A program made the translations under genes and the position numbers. A stretch of DNA of 64,000 nucleotides from Neobacillus kokaensis. Its GTDB lineage: Bacteria; Bacillota; Bacilli; Bacillales; Cytobacillaceae. The stretch lies in the NCBI RefSeq assembly GCF_014656545.1, contig NZ_BNDS01000022.1, positions 1 through 64,000 on the forward strand, in the 5' to 3' direction. Below the pieces are notes generated by a model. It was not told where the DNA came from. It worked only from the letters and a program-made list of their open reading frames with translations, and ran no database searches. This document shows, piece by piece, positions 9,554 to 20,300 of the stretch; position 1 is the first letter of the stretch; each line of letters starts with the position of its first letter.

Positions 9554-12500
9554 GTGAAAAAAATACTGTCCATGTTCTTCTCTGCTGCCCTTATGGTTAA
9601 CATTATGCTTCCGACCGTAAGCAGTCCAAATCCAACCAAAGCCTTAGCGGCAGAACCAAGCTTTATAAACATAGATAAGGACAAAGTAGAAATTGGAAAT
9701 GACGCTATCAAACGGGTTATCGATGTATCCCATTCAAAGTTGAAAACAAAGGTCATCATGAACCAAAGGATCGGAAAGGACTTCGTTCCTAAAGAAGGAT
9801 CGGAGGATTTTTCTATCAATTTAGTAACTGAGTCTTCGAATACGGAAATTCCTGATAATCAAAAGCCAAAAATTCAGATTGATAGAACGAAGTGGACTGC
9901 AGCCGTTTATGATTCTATTGGTAAATCTGTAGATGGTGCTGCCATGCTGGATGGCAATGACAGCACGTATGTGGATTTTTGGAATGGAAATAAGGCATGG
10001 CCTTATGAATTAGTTATTGACTTAAAGGAAGAAAAGACAATTGGTTCGTTTGGTTATCAAAAAAGACCAGGATACCAAGAACAAGCATATGGAATCAATG
10101 GAACATTAGGAAAATACGAAATTAAGGTGAGCAATGACGGTAAGAAATGGATAGATGCCGGAACCGGAGAATTCTCAACCAAAGACTACAATTTGCATAA
10201 AGCAGGCAATCTCTACAATGTGGGAGATATGGTCTATGGGAATTTACTAGAGGCTAAAACAGCCAGATACGTTAAGATTGTTCAATTAAGTGGTGGACTG
10301 TCTAATGATATTTCGTTTACTGGAGCGGAAATTTACTTGTTTGAGGATACATTAAAATCCAATCCAGGCGGAAATACGGAAAAAAGATTTATCAATGCAA
10401 GTGATTTGACTATTAAACAAGTAAAGGAAGCGGAATACAAAACGGGGAAAAAAGTCCAATTTGTGTTTGACGATTATGAAAAATATAATTCGGTTTGGAC
10501 CATTAAGTACAATGTTTTTGTGGAGAATAGCGCGCCTTACCTAAGGAGCAACTTGGAAATCAAATCGTCAAATAAAGATATTGCAATCGATTATATCGAT
10601 GTGGATCAATTCGTATTGCCCGATCAAGTGGAAGGTCTTTTTCATCACCCGCCTTTAAAGGATATTTCCTCCATGTGGATTGGCAAATATGAACTGGTTC
10701 TAGGACAGCCGATTTATGCAAATGGTTTGTTCTTTGGATCGGAATTCCCTGCGTCTGATACTGATGTTGTAAATAATACGATGCAGGTCAGGTATTATTC
10801 GGGAAAGGATTTTAAAAAGCTGGAAGAAGACCATCAGCTTGGTAAAGATGGAAGCTTTACGACCTGGAATAGTGTCATGGGTGCTGCAGCGGCTACCGAT
10901 AAAGATGTCGTTCAAACGGATTTCTTTGCCTATATTAATGACATCGCAACAAAGACGGAATTCAGAAAGCAGTACAATTCCTGGTATGACAATATGATGG
11001 ATATTACAGATGCAAGTATTGCCAGCTCATTTTATGGTACTGAAAAAGAGTTAAGCAAAAATGGCGTGGAGCCTTTGGACTCCTATGTTGTGGATGATGG
11101 CTGGAATGCTTATGAAACGGTTAATTCAAGCGGCCAGGCAACTGGATCGCCATATAAAAATCGAACCGGTTTCTGGGAATTCAATAACAAATTCCCTAAT
11201 GAATTATATACAGCCAGTGATATGGCAAACAAGTTTGGCTCGACGTTCGGCCTTTGGCTTGGCCCACAAGGCGGATACAATTACTTTGGCGGGTTTGCCG
11301 AATTCCTCGAAAAGAATGGAACAGGACATGTTACGAATGATTATTGGAAAAGTGTGGATGTAGGTTCAAAAACATATGTCAACAATCTAACAAAGCTGTT
11401 CCTGGATTATCAAAATAGATTTGATATTGAATATTGGAAGCTGGATGGATTTGCTTTGAGGCCTTCCACCGACCCAGACAACAACCATATGGTTGGCGGT
11501 GACCACAATATGTATTTTACTTCAGGCCTATGGGAAACGTGGATTGACACCTTTGAAGCAATGAGAAAGGAAAGGGAAGAAAAAGGCAGAAGTTTATTTT
11601 TAAATCTGACCTGCTATGTAAATCCAAGTCCGTGGCTGCTGCAGTGGGGAAATACAATATGGATTCAAGACTCCGGCGATAATGGTTTTTTAAACGCTTT
11701 TGGAGGAACACAGGCAGAACAGATGATGTCATATAGAGACAATGTGTACTTTAACATTTTTAAGAAAAATGATCTGCAGTTCCCATTAAAAAATGTGTAT
11801 AATCATGATCCCATTTACGGAGTTTCTGCCGGCATCAAATTTACAGATGACGATTTTAGAAATTACTTGATGATTAATGCCACGAGAGGAACAGCATTCT
11901 GGGAATTGTATTTTTCACCTAGTATGATGAATGATGCAAAGTGGAGAATAACAGCTGATGTCTTAGAGTGGGCTGAAAGCAATGCGAAAACGCTTGAAAA
12001 AGCCAAGCTGTTCGGGAAAAGGCCTGATCAAGGCGGCGTTTATGGCTATTCTGCTTGGAACGGCGGCGAAGGGATTGTTTCATTTAGAAATGCAAGCAAT
12101 AAAGAACAGAGCTATACCCTGAAATTAGATAATACAGTAGGTGTTCCAACTGAAATAGAAAATGCCAAAATGGCGCAGCTATTGCCAAGGGTTGATGAAA
12201 CCAATGAGAAGAGTATCAGCTATGGGGATGAATTAACTGTGACATTGGCTCCCCATGAGTCAAGAATTTACCAGTTTACCAGCAAAAAGCATGGACTAGC
12301 AAAAGTTATTTCTGTAAAAAATACTGCAGAAAATACGGTGAGGGTAAAATTTGACCAGCGAATTCAGAATCCAAACATTACAGTTAACGGGAAGCAGGCA
12401 GAAGCCGCTATTTTAGAAGATTATCGAACCGTTGAGCTTACTGCTGATAAAAGAATTGGGAAGGAAAATCAAATCGACATTCATATTGAGAACATTTGGG

Positions 12501-13852
12501 GCACTCCGGCTGCGATCAAGAAGAAATTCCATGGGTATCCAAATGGTTATGCAGCAAAGCTGTTTGAGAAAACGGATGTGGAGAATGGACAAAACTTGAA
12601 GACTGTTCATTTTGAAACGGCAAATGTAGACTTGTATAGCATTGAAAATGAAGAATATAAATTTAAGAAACAAATTCCACTGGTTGGAACAGACGACTTT
12701 TCCATCTCGTTTAAGTTTAGAACAACAGGAAAGAACCAGTTGATTTTAAACCAAAATGGCGCCTATTCCATTGCTATTGACGAAAAGGGCTATCTCAACT
12801 ATACGCTTGGGGACGATGTTGTCCATTCAAAGTCAACTATAACGACTGTAGCTGAAAAGGCAACAGGAACGTTTGGAACGGATCAATATAAACCTACAAC
12901 TACTGTTGAAAAAGTTCAGGGTAAAGTAAACGATGGAAATCTGCATGATGTGAAGGCTGTTAGAGAAGCAAATGGGATGATTAAGCTGTATTTGGATGGA
13001 GAACTTGTGTCATCTAAATACGTAAAGGATATATTCTCATTGCCGAGCGGCAAAATTACGGCCGGCAGCAAAGAAACGAATCTCCAGATTGCAGAGGTTG
13101 AAATAAAGAATGAAGCAGCACCATATGATGATGCAAAAAAATCCTATGAATCTCTGAACTTAAAGCCTGGATATAAGGAATTAGATAGAACTGGTTACAA
13201 AGCCTATGCAGATTCAGAGGAGAAACAAGCCGGGACGAATGAAGGACCGGCAGCGAATGTATTAGACGGAAAGACATTGACTTGGTGGCATACGCAGTAT
13301 AATGGAGCGCGACCGGTAACACCTCATTGGATCACCATTGAAATGCCGGAGGCGGCACCGGTTGATGCTTATGAGTATGTTAGCAGGAACGGCAACGGGA
13401 ATGTAAAAAAATACGAATTGCAGGTATCGAATACAAATGCAGAAGGCAGCTGGAAAACAATAAATTCCGGAGAAATGAAGAATGGCGGAAGTTCAATGAT
13501 TGAGTTTGATAAACCGGTTGAAGCTAATTTCTATCGATTGTACATCACTGAAACTTATGGGGCTCCTGCTAATACCTTTGCATCAGCTGCTGAAATAAAA
13601 GTATATAAGAAAATGGCAGGGGCATCCGATTTTTCAAAATTGGCGGCAGTTTATGAGGAAATTCAGCGTTTCGATGTAAAGCGTTATTCGAAGGAAAGTT
13701 TAGAGACTTCAGGATTTAATAGGTTAAAAGATAAAATTGTAGATGTATATGAAAATCCAAATTCAACGCAGCAAATGGTAGATGATGCTGTTTCAGATTT
13801 CACACAAAGCTTTGAGAAGATAAAGTCTGAGTTAGACCAAAAGGGCCGCTAG
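9554..13852 (+). CDS. secreted GH36-like (clan GH-D) alpha-glycosidase with CBM32, LamG and FIVAR-like modules
   Basis: A GTG start after GGAGGGG leads into a signal peptide (about 1-33). An F5/8C-like domain sits at about 105-265, followed by a GH36-type supersandwich and barrel. Motifs are VVDDGWNAY, YWKLDGFA (nucleophile D631) and IQDSGDNG (probable acid/base D706), in the order seen in clan GH-D. A LamG-like domain (about 1045-1195), a CBM32 (about 1212-1355) and a C-terminal helical domain of FIVAR type (about 1360-1430) follow. GH36 contains alpha-galactosidases and alpha-N-acetylgalactosaminidases; beside GH101 and GH31 the latter is more likely, but specificity cannot be read from sequence. 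FIVAR modules occur in clostridial secreted glycosidases next to cohesin/dockerin partners, which matches the upstream GH31 protein. At 1432 aa it is about twice a plain GH36. Confidence 0.8.
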   Translation: MKKILSMFFSAALMVNIMLPTVSSPNPTKALAAEPSFINIDKDKVEIGNDAIKRVIDVSHSKLKTKVIMNQRIGKDFVPKEGSEDFSINLVTESSNTEIPDNQKPKIQIDRTKWTAAVYDSIGKSVDGAAMLDGNDSTYVDFWNGNKAWPYELVIDLKEEKTIGSFGYQKRPGYQEQAYGINGTLGKYEIKVSNDGKKWIDAGTGEFSTKDYNLHKAGNLYNVGDMVYGNLLEAKTARYVKIVQLSGGLSNDISFTGAEIYLFEDTLKSNPGGNTEKRFINASDLTIKQVKEAEYKTGKKVQFVFDDYEKYNSVWTIKYNVFVENSAPYLRSNLEIKSSNKDIAIDYIDVDQFVLPDQVEGLFHHPPLKDISSMWIGKYELVLGQPIYANGLFFGSEFPASDTDVVNNTMQVRYYSGKDFKKLEEDHQLGKDGSFTTWNSVMGAAAATDKDVVQTDFFAYINDIATKTEFRKQYNSWYDNMMDITDASIASSFYGTEKELSKNGVEPLDSYVVDDGWNAYETVNSSGQATGSPYKNRTGFWEFNNKFPNELYTASDMANKFGSTFGLWLGPQGGYNYFGGFAEFLEKNGTGHVTNDYWKSVDVGSKTYVNNLTKLFLDYQNRFDIEYWKLDGFALRPSTDPDNNHMVGGDHNMYFTSGLWETWIDTFEAMRKEREEKGRSLFLNLTCYVNPSPWLLQWGNTIWIQDSGDNGFLNAFGGTQAEQMMSYRDNVYFNIFKKNDLQFPLKNVYNHDPIYGVSAGIKFTDDDFRNYLMINATRGTAFWELYFSPSMMNDAKWRITADVLEWAESNAKTLEKAKLFGKRPDQGGVYGYSAWNGGEGIVSFRNASNKEQSYTLKLDNTVGVPTEIENAKMAQLLPRVDETNEKSISYGDELTVTLAPHESRIYQFTSKKHGLAKVISVKNTAENTVRVKFDQRIQNPNITVNGKQAEAAILEDYRTVELTADKRIGKENQIDIHIENIWGTPAAIKKKFHGYPNGYAAKLFEKTDVENGQNLKTVHFETANVDLYSIENEEYKFKKQIPLVGTDDFSISFKFRTTGKNQLILNQNGAYSIAIDEKGYLNYTLGDDVVHSKSTITTVAEKATGTFGTDQYKPTTTVEKVQGKVNDGNLHDVKAVREANGMIKLYLDGELVSSKYVKDIFSLPSGKITAGSKETNLQIAEVEIKNEAAPYDDAKKSYESLNLKPGYKELDRTGYKAYADSEEKQAGTNEGPAANVLDGKTLTWWHTQYNGARPVTPHWITIEMPEAAPVDAYEYVSRNGNGNVKKYELQVSNTNAEGSWKTINSGEMKNGGSSMIEFDKPVEANFYRLYITETYGAPANTFASAAEIKVYKKMAGASDFSKLAAVYEEIQRFDVKRYSKESLETSGFNRLKDKIVDVYENPNSTQQMVDDAVSDFTQSFEKIKSELDQKGR

Positions 13853-13879
13853 TAACCCATTTTTACGTACCGGTACTTA

Positions 13880-13920
13880 GGAGAAGAGGGATCATAAAAT
13901 GAAATCTCTCTTTTCCTTCC
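13880..13920 (+). terminator. terminator after the GH36 gene
   Basis: GGAGAAGAGGGAT (13880-13892) pairs, with two wobble positions, with ATCTCTCTTTTCC (13904-13916). A short palindrome GTACCGGTAC (13867-13876) lies just upstream. It separates the enzyme genes from the transporter genes. Confidence 0.6.
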
Positions 13921-14018
13921 ATTATATATATATGGTGGGCCCGTCAACCCAGTTGGTTTATATTTAATTGTTGAATAGTGTGTAAAAATATTTTTTTAGA
14001 AAAAGAGGGGGAAATTAC

Positions 14019-15314
14019 GTGGGAAAAAAGATTAGCCGTATCATTTCAATACTGTTGGCCGCTGTTATATTACTAGCTGCCTGCAGCAGTACCTCTTCAT
14101 CAGGAAAAACTACAATTAAGTATTGGTCTATGTGGAACAAAGGGGAACCACAGCAAGTTGTCATCCAAAAAATTATTGATGCATACGAAGACGCTAATCC
14201 GAATGTTAAGGTCGATGTACAATGGATGGGCCGGGAAGTTATGTCGAAGGTAAGAAACGCGGCTTTAAGCGGGGATGCACCTGATCTAACAGAACAATCC
14301 GGGGCGGAGGTTGAAGGGGCGTTAATTAAAAACAAGCTGGCAGAACCATTAAATGAGCTGCTCTCTATGAAAATACCAAATGAAGAAACACCATTCCAAG
14401 ATGTATTTATTGATGAAGTTCTACCATTTTATCAGCAGGGGGAAGATACTTATTTTATTCCATATGAAATCATCAGCTCTGGTTTCCACTATAATGAAAA
14501 CCTCTTCAAGGAATATGGAGTAAAACCACCAGCCACATGGGATGAATTTGTTGAGGTAAATAAGACGTTTAAGAGTAAAGGGTTAGCTCCACTTGCACAG
14601 GATGGGAATATTGACTTTTATAATGCTTATTACTATTACTGGTTAGTTGAGCGTTTGATGGGCCCAGGTACTCTAGTAGAGGCTGCCGGAGATAAAACAG
14701 GTGAAACCTGGGGACAGCCTGGGTATCTAGAAGCAGCAAAAAAGGTGCAAGAGCTTGTGGATAACAAATTCTTTGCAGATGGGTATAAAGGAAGTCAGTA
14801 CCCTGCAGCTCAAACAGCTTGGGCAAGTGGCAAATCAGCGATGGTTTTAGTTGGCAGCTGGTTATCAAGTGAAACCGCTGAGTATTCTTCAAAGGATTTC
14901 GTTTATAAAGCTTTTCCTTTCCCGTCAATTGAGGGTGGAAAAGGCGGTAAAGATCAAGCTGAACTTTATCTAATTGGATGGGTTGCTCCCAAAGGCGCAG
15001 ACAAAAAAGCGGTACAAGATTTCTTAGCCTTTGCCATGCAGAAAAAATACCAAGAAGGCATTGTTAAAGATACTAAAAATATTAGTACTAGAAAAGATTT
15101 AGAAGCCCCAGAAGCGTTAGCAGATTTTCGAGAGATTGTCGTCAATGCCTCTTCCTTCCATAAAGAATACGATGGTTTGCAGGCTGAATATCCAGATTGG
15201 TGGAAAACTGTATTTTTACCGCTCGATGATAAATTAATATTCGGTGAAATGAAGGCTGAAGAGTTTATTAATGAACTGCAGAAACAAACGAAGGATTTCT
15301 GGAGTAAGAAGTAA
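14019..15314 (+). CDS. ABC transporter sugar-binding lipoprotein (family 1 SBP)
   Basis: The GTG start follows AGAGGGGG. A lipoprotein signal ends in the lipobox LLAAC, so the mature protein is tethered to the outer face of the membrane. The 431-aa length and the opening TIKYWSMWNKGEPQQ are typical of carbohydrate-binding proteins of the CUT1 type. Two permease genes follow on the same strand and no ATPase gene is present. In Bacillus such systems commonly share a general ATPase (MsmX), which is presumed here. Context suggests it captures short GalNAc- or Gal-GalNAc-containing products of the secreted enzymes. Confidence 0.88.
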   Translation: MGKKISRIISILLAAVILLAACSSTSSSGKTTIKYWSMWNKGEPQQVVIQKIIDAYEDANPNVKVDVQWMGREVMSKVRNAALSGDAPDLTEQSGAEVEGALIKNKLAEPLNELLSMKIPNEETPFQDVFIDEVLPFYQQGEDTYFIPYEIISSGFHYNENLFKEYGVKPPATWDEFVEVNKTFKSKGLAPLAQDGNIDFYNAYYYYWLVERLMGPGTLVEAAGDKTGETWGQPGYLEAAKKVQELVDNKFFADGYKGSQYPAAQTAWASGKSAMVLVGSWLSSETAEYSSKDFVYKAFPFPSIEGGKGGKDQAELYLIGWVAPKGADKKAVQDFLAFAMQKKYQEGIVKDTKNISTRKDLEAPEALADFREIVVNASSFHKEYDGLQAEYPDWWKTVFLPLDDKLIFGEMKAEEFINELQKQTKDFWSKK

Positions 15315-15322
15315 AAATAGTG

Positions 15323-15360
15323 GAAAGCAGGAGGAGCAGGCGTTCTCCTGCTTTCTTTAA
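15323..15360 (+). terminator. attenuator hairpin between binding protein and permeases
   Basis: A perfect 11-bp stem, GAAAGCAGGAG with CTCCTGCTTTC (15323-15333 and 15345-15355), is followed by TTTAAAA. Placed between an SBP gene and its permeases, it would let the SBP be made in excess over the membrane components. Confidence 0.7.
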
Positions 15361-15392
15361 AACACCACGTGTTGAAAGAAGGAGGAGAAAAT

Positions 15393-16274
15393 GTGAGGAC
15401 TGGGAGGAAAAAACTTACTATTCCATATTTGTTGCCAGCAGTTAGTTTATATCTCATTTTTTTTGTTGGCCCCGCAATCTACGGGCTCTGGATCAGCTTC
15501 CATGAGTGGAGCGGTTTTACAGATGATATGAAATTTGTCGGGTTGAAAAATTACGGAAAAATATTGGTTGACCCTATATATTGGCAGTCATTTTTAAATA
15601 TGATGCTCATTTTGTTTGTTGGGGGTATTTTTGTTTTTCTTATTGGTTTTTTATTTACAGCACTAATGAGCCAGGGGGTAGCAGCAAAAAAGGCGATTCG
15701 GGCGATTATCTTTTTTCCGCAAATCATCGCACCTATTGCTTTGGCAGTAGTGTGGAATTATTTATACCGCTTTGACATTGGCTTTTTTAATTCGATTTTA
15801 ACGTCTATTGGAGTTAACCCTATTAACTGGACAGGTCCTAATAACATTATGATGTCTGCTATAATTTCAATTATTTGGTATAGTGCCGGATTTTATGCCA
15901 TTATTCTCTTGGCTGGGGTTGATAAAATTCCTAACACCATTTTTGAAGCTGCTCGAGTAGAAGGGGCATCCACGTTTAAAATTTTTACAAATATTACCCT
16001 TCCTTTAATATGGGATGTTATGTCAATTGCAATTATCTTATGGGGAATCAACGCTATTCGTTTATTTGATTTCTTGTTTGCGTTTGGTGGAGCGGAGCCG
16101 CCGACAAGGATGTGGAATACGGCAATGTATCAATTCATTCTGGGATTCGGCCAGCGAACACCTATTTATCAGTTGGGATATTCAAGTGCAATTGCGGTAA
16201 CCATGGTTATGGTTGTCTTGTTATTTGTTGTTACTGGCAGAAAGTTATTCAAACGTGAAGTGTATGAATTATAG
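15393..16274 (+). CDS. ABC sugar permease 1 (MalF/UgpA-like)
   Basis: Six membrane segments make up this 293-aa protein. The ATPase-contacting EAA loop is visible as EAARVEGASTFKIFTNITLP. The GTG at 15393, seven bases after AAGGAGGA, is a better start than codons further upstream; an overlapping ATG at 15391 is immediately closed by TGA. It forms the inner-membrane channel together with the next gene. Confidence 0.88.
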   Translation: MRTGRKKLTIPYLLPAVSLYLIFFVGPAIYGLWISFHEWSGFTDDMKFVGLKNYGKILVDPIYWQSFLNMMLILFVGGIFVFLIGFLFTALMSQGVAAKKAIRAIIFFPQIIAPIALAVVWNYLYRFDIGFFNSILTSIGVNPINWTGPNNIMMSAIISIIWYSAGFYAIILLAGVDKIPNTIFEAARVEGASTFKIFTNITLPLIWDVMSIAIILWGINAIRLFDFLFAFGGAEPPTRMWNTAMYQFILGFGQRTPIYQLGYSSAIAVTMVMVVLLFVVTGRKLFKREVYEL

Positions 16275-16310
16275 AGCTTTTGGGGCCGAAACAGAAAGGA
16301 GCAAGATAAA

Positions 16311-17147
16311 GTGAAATCAAACGGGGGTAATGTGTGGTCAGCGCTTGGAAAAACATTTTTATATGTATGGACGTTATTTATTTTATTCATAATAGGATGG
16401 ATTATATTAGCCTCGCTTAAAACGAATCGTGAACTTTTTGAAGGCTTTTGGAGTCTTCCGGACTCACTTCAGTGGGGGAATTATTATACTGCTTGGGTAC
16501 AGTCTGACCTTGCTTCCTATTTTTTTAATAGTTTAATAGTGGTTTCATTAAGTGTATTTGGGATCGTCTTGGTAAGTGCACCTGCCGCTTACGTTTTATC
16601 CAGATACCACTTTTTTGGCAGGGAGTTTTTAACTAATGCCTTTGTTATTGGAATTGGAATTCCTTATCAAGCTGTTTTAATTCCGATTTATTTATTGTTA
16701 ATAAAAATGGGCTTAATTAATTCATTTTTAGGCCTGATTATTGTTTATATCGCGCTATCGCTGCCATTTACAATCTTTATTCTGACAGGTTTTTTTCAAA
16801 GTTTGCCTTCAGATGTAGAGGAAGCAGCGATTATAGATGGGGCGGGTGAAAATACGATTTTTTGGAAGGTTATGCTTCCAATGGCCCGTCCAGGCCTGGT
16901 TACCGTTATGATTTTAAATGCTGTTGGATTATGGAATGAGTTTTTACTTGCAAAAGCATATATGAATGTTAATGAAAAGTACACATTATCCGTCGGCTTA
17001 TATCAATTTTATCAATCAATGCAATATAACTCCGATTGGGTAAGCTTGTTTGCGGGAGTGGTTATTATCGTATTCCCAATCTTAATTTTCTATTTATGGC
17101 TGTCGGATAAGATTATCGAAGGAATGACGGCTGGGAGTGGAAAATAA
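16311..17147 (+). CDS. ABC sugar permease 2 (MalG/LacG-like)
   Basis: The GTG start follows GAAAGGAGC. The 278-aa protein has six predicted membrane helices and the EAA loop EEAAIIDGAGENTIFWKVML. It lies 36 bp after permease 1 in the same transcript and completes the CUT1-type importer. The ATPase is not in the window. Confidence 0.88.
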   Translation: MKSNGGNVWSALGKTFLYVWTLFILFIIGWIILASLKTNRELFEGFWSLPDSLQWGNYYTAWVQSDLASYFFNSLIVVSLSVFGIVLVSAPAAYVLSRYHFFGREFLTNAFVIGIGIPYQAVLIPIYLLLIKMGLINSFLGLIIVYIALSLPFTIFILTGFFQSLPSDVEEAAIIDGAGENTIFWKVMLPMARPGLVTVMILNAVGLWNEFLLAKAYMNVNEKYTLSVGLYQFYQSMQYNSDWVSLFAGVVIIVFPILIFYLWLSDKIIEGMTAGSGK

Positions 17148-17223
17148 GGTTTATTATTTTTCTTAAAAGTATATATGATGGTGATGGTGACCGAAAATTT
17201 CTTACTCTCTTAATATCTTAAAA

Positions 17224-17257
17224 TGCGAACAGTGACAGATACTGTTCGTATTTTTAT
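17224..17257 (+). terminator. terminator after the ABC importer genes
   Basis: GCGAACAGT pairs with ACTGTTCGT around a 7-base loop, followed by ATTTTTAT. It isolates the importer operon from the second GH101 gene. Confidence 0.75.
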
Positions 17258-17270
17258 GCATTTCACTAAA

Positions 17271-17301
17271 AACAATATATCTAAAAATTCGGACAATATC
17301 C
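17271..17301 (+). promoter_or_regulatory. AraC-type direct-repeat site upstream of the broken GH101 gene
   Basis: ACAATAT occurs at 17272-17278 and 17293-17299, again 21 bp apart, in a block matching 112-142. The second repeat also begins an inverted repeat, ACAATATCCATATTGT. Conservation of this block while flanking bases differ argues for a regulator site. Confidence 0.5.
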
Positions 17302-17364
17302 ATATTGTTCGAGGGGCCTAAGAAAAGTAATCTAGAAAGGAACATGTTTAAAGGAGGAGAGAAG

Positions 17365-20300
17365 TTGAAGAGGAAAAATGTTAAAAGGAGCTTCAGTATT
17401 TTATTGGCAATACTCTTGTTTTTGCCCTTGTTATCGCCGGGGTTTACACAGCCATTACGGGCAGCCGCAGAAGCAGCGAATGATGGAGAACCCGTGGACA
17501 TTACCGATAACAGGCTGGAAGAGGGAGATTTGAAAGTTATTTCCGGCGATGGCACCGTCACATATAATCAAGATGGGTCAGCCACTTTCAAGGTCACTTC
17601 AACGCAAAAGAACCGTATAGTTTACAATAACATGAAACCGATTAAGAATGGGGTCTTTGAAGCGGATATTACACCCGGAACAGGTACCATGAACCGCTTT
17701 GGGCTTATCTACCGTGTTCAAGATCCATCCGCTTACACATATGTGGGAACAGAGGATACGAACAACCAATATTTTGGCGAAATCTTTGGCCCAGCGAACA
17801 CTTGGACGGCGATGACGTCAGGTGTGCCATTAGAAGCAAATAAAACCTATCATTTACGCCTCAAATTCACCGATGATATAGCCACTTTGTACATTAATGA
17901 TAAAAAGGTAAATTCCTGGACACTAACTGGCGGTGTCGACAAAGCCGGCTTACTAGGATTTGAAAAGAGCCGCGGTGCTGCTAACATTACCATCTCTAAC
18001 ATCAAGATTAAGGAAAATATCCCACCTAAAGCACCAAATACACCACCAATTGAAAATAACATCAGCTCTGATTATATGAATGTGACCATTGACCAAGTAT
18101 TCCCTCGGGTTGTTGAATACCGAGTCGGCGACAAGGTCATGGATGGACAAAAAACCCCAGTATACGGCCTAAAGGTAAACGGCGCTCTTTATTATCCAGA
18201 GGTAAGTTTTAAAAAGCAGAGCAAGAGTGAGGTCCAGTATACCTTAAAAGTAGTTGATCCATTTGAAAACCTTAATGCAGTTTTTAAAATGTCATTAAAG
18301 GTTGAGAAGAATAAAGTAGTTTACACGTTTGACGAGATCACCAATTCTGATAGTGCAAAAATTGAAACGATTGAATTCCCTAATCTAAACCTTATTTCAG
18401 TCAATTCATCACAAACCAATGCGAAAGCAAAATTAACTAACCTCAGCAGTGATGTGACGAAACCAGGTGATGTCGATGTACGAGTTGATTCATCAATGGG
18501 AGGCATGGGAACGTCAGCAAGATACTACACGGCGATCCTCTCAACAGATCAATTAAGTGCGGGGGTATGGTCCAGTTCCGAAGTTGACGGCTACCGTAAC
18601 CTAACAGCTAATCGTTTTACAAGTGAAAATGGTGAGAAGGCTATGGGAATTGGCTCCAGCCTGCTTTACTATCACCGAGACTTTATGCCAAAATCGCAGG
18701 AGGCCAAACCAACAATTAAAGTCGCGATCGCTGAAGATTTGAATAAAGACGATATGGTGGATTGGCAGGACGGGGCGATTGCTTACCGTGGGATTATGCC
18801 GGATATTCTGGGCTCAGAGAATATAAATAATAATGTAATAACACGTGTTGTCATGAACTTTGGTTCGCAGGCACAGCAGCCGTTCCTGAAAACATTGGAT
18901 AATGTGAAAAAGGTTGCCCTTGCAACAGATGGGTTAGGTCAGTCTATGCTGTTAAAAGGATATCAAAGTGAAGGACATGATAGTGCACATCCTGATTATG
19001 ACAATGTCGGCGAACGAATGGGCGGTGCTACGGATTTACAAACGCTCATTAAAGAAGGTCATAAGTACAATTCGGAGTTTGGTGTCCATATTAATGCCCA
19101 AGAAGCATATCCTGAAGCGAAAGTGTTTAGTGAGGATTTAATTGATGGTACCAATTCTCTAGGATGGGGCTGGCTAGATCAGTCTTATACGATTAATAAA
19201 TTAAAAGATTTGTACTCAGGAACGCTGCAAAACGGTTAGATAAATTAAAGTCTGCGGTGCCTGATCTTGATTTTATCTATTTGGACGTTTGGTTACAGGA
19301 CCAATGGGAATCCAATCGAGTTGCCGAGCAATTAATGAGTCGGGGGTGGAGAGTTGCAACTGAGTATAGTACGTCTATTGTGAATTATTCAACTTGGCAG
19401 CACTGGACTACAGACAAAAAACATGGCGGACCAACTCAAAAAGGACTCAACTCTGAAGTGCTTCGCTTTATTGGCAATCATCAAAAAGATTCTTGGGTAT
19501 TAAATTGGCCGGAAGCAGGCGGAACAGCTGATCACCCATTGCTTGGCGGCTTTGATTTAGCCGGTTTTGAAGGCTGGTCATCTGATAAGAACTTTGACAA
19601 TTTTATCCGGATGACGTTTGATACCAATGTGCCGACGAAATTTCTGCAAAAGTATTATGTCACGAACTGGACTACTGTAGAAGGTGACAAAACGAAAACC
19701 AACTTGGAAAAAGAGATTAAACTGGCGGACCCAAGCAACGGAGATGTGGTGGTGGTCAAAAGAAAAGACAATTCAAGAGAACGTGTGATTACTCTAAATG
19801 GAAATGTTGTTCTTGATGATCATGCCTATTTACTTCCTTGGGTAGATCAGGACTTTAAACACCCAACTCCTAAAGCAGAAAAAATGTATCACTGGAATTT
19901 AAAAGGCGGCACCACAACCTGGACATTGCCGGAAGGATTTGTTGGTCCGAATCAAAAGGTTTATGTGTATAAATTGACTGACCAGGGCCGCAAAAATGTG
20001 AAAAAAGTCAGGGTTGTTAATAACCAGGTAACATTGAAGGCTGAGGCAGCAACTCCTTATGTTGTAGTCCCAGACAAAAAGGAGAAGGGGCTGCAGGTTG
20101 ACGATTGGAGCAAGGATGCTCATGTTTATGACACCGGTTTTAATTCGGGAACGGTCAAGGATCCTCATACAAAGGTTGCCGGGGATAAGGACAGTGTAAC
20201 AGTTGTCAAAACAAATCAAACAGATGATGCTCGTAACTTAAGCAGCGGCGATTATTACTTAAATATTGACAGTCCATCCGAAACTACATCTGTATCCCGA

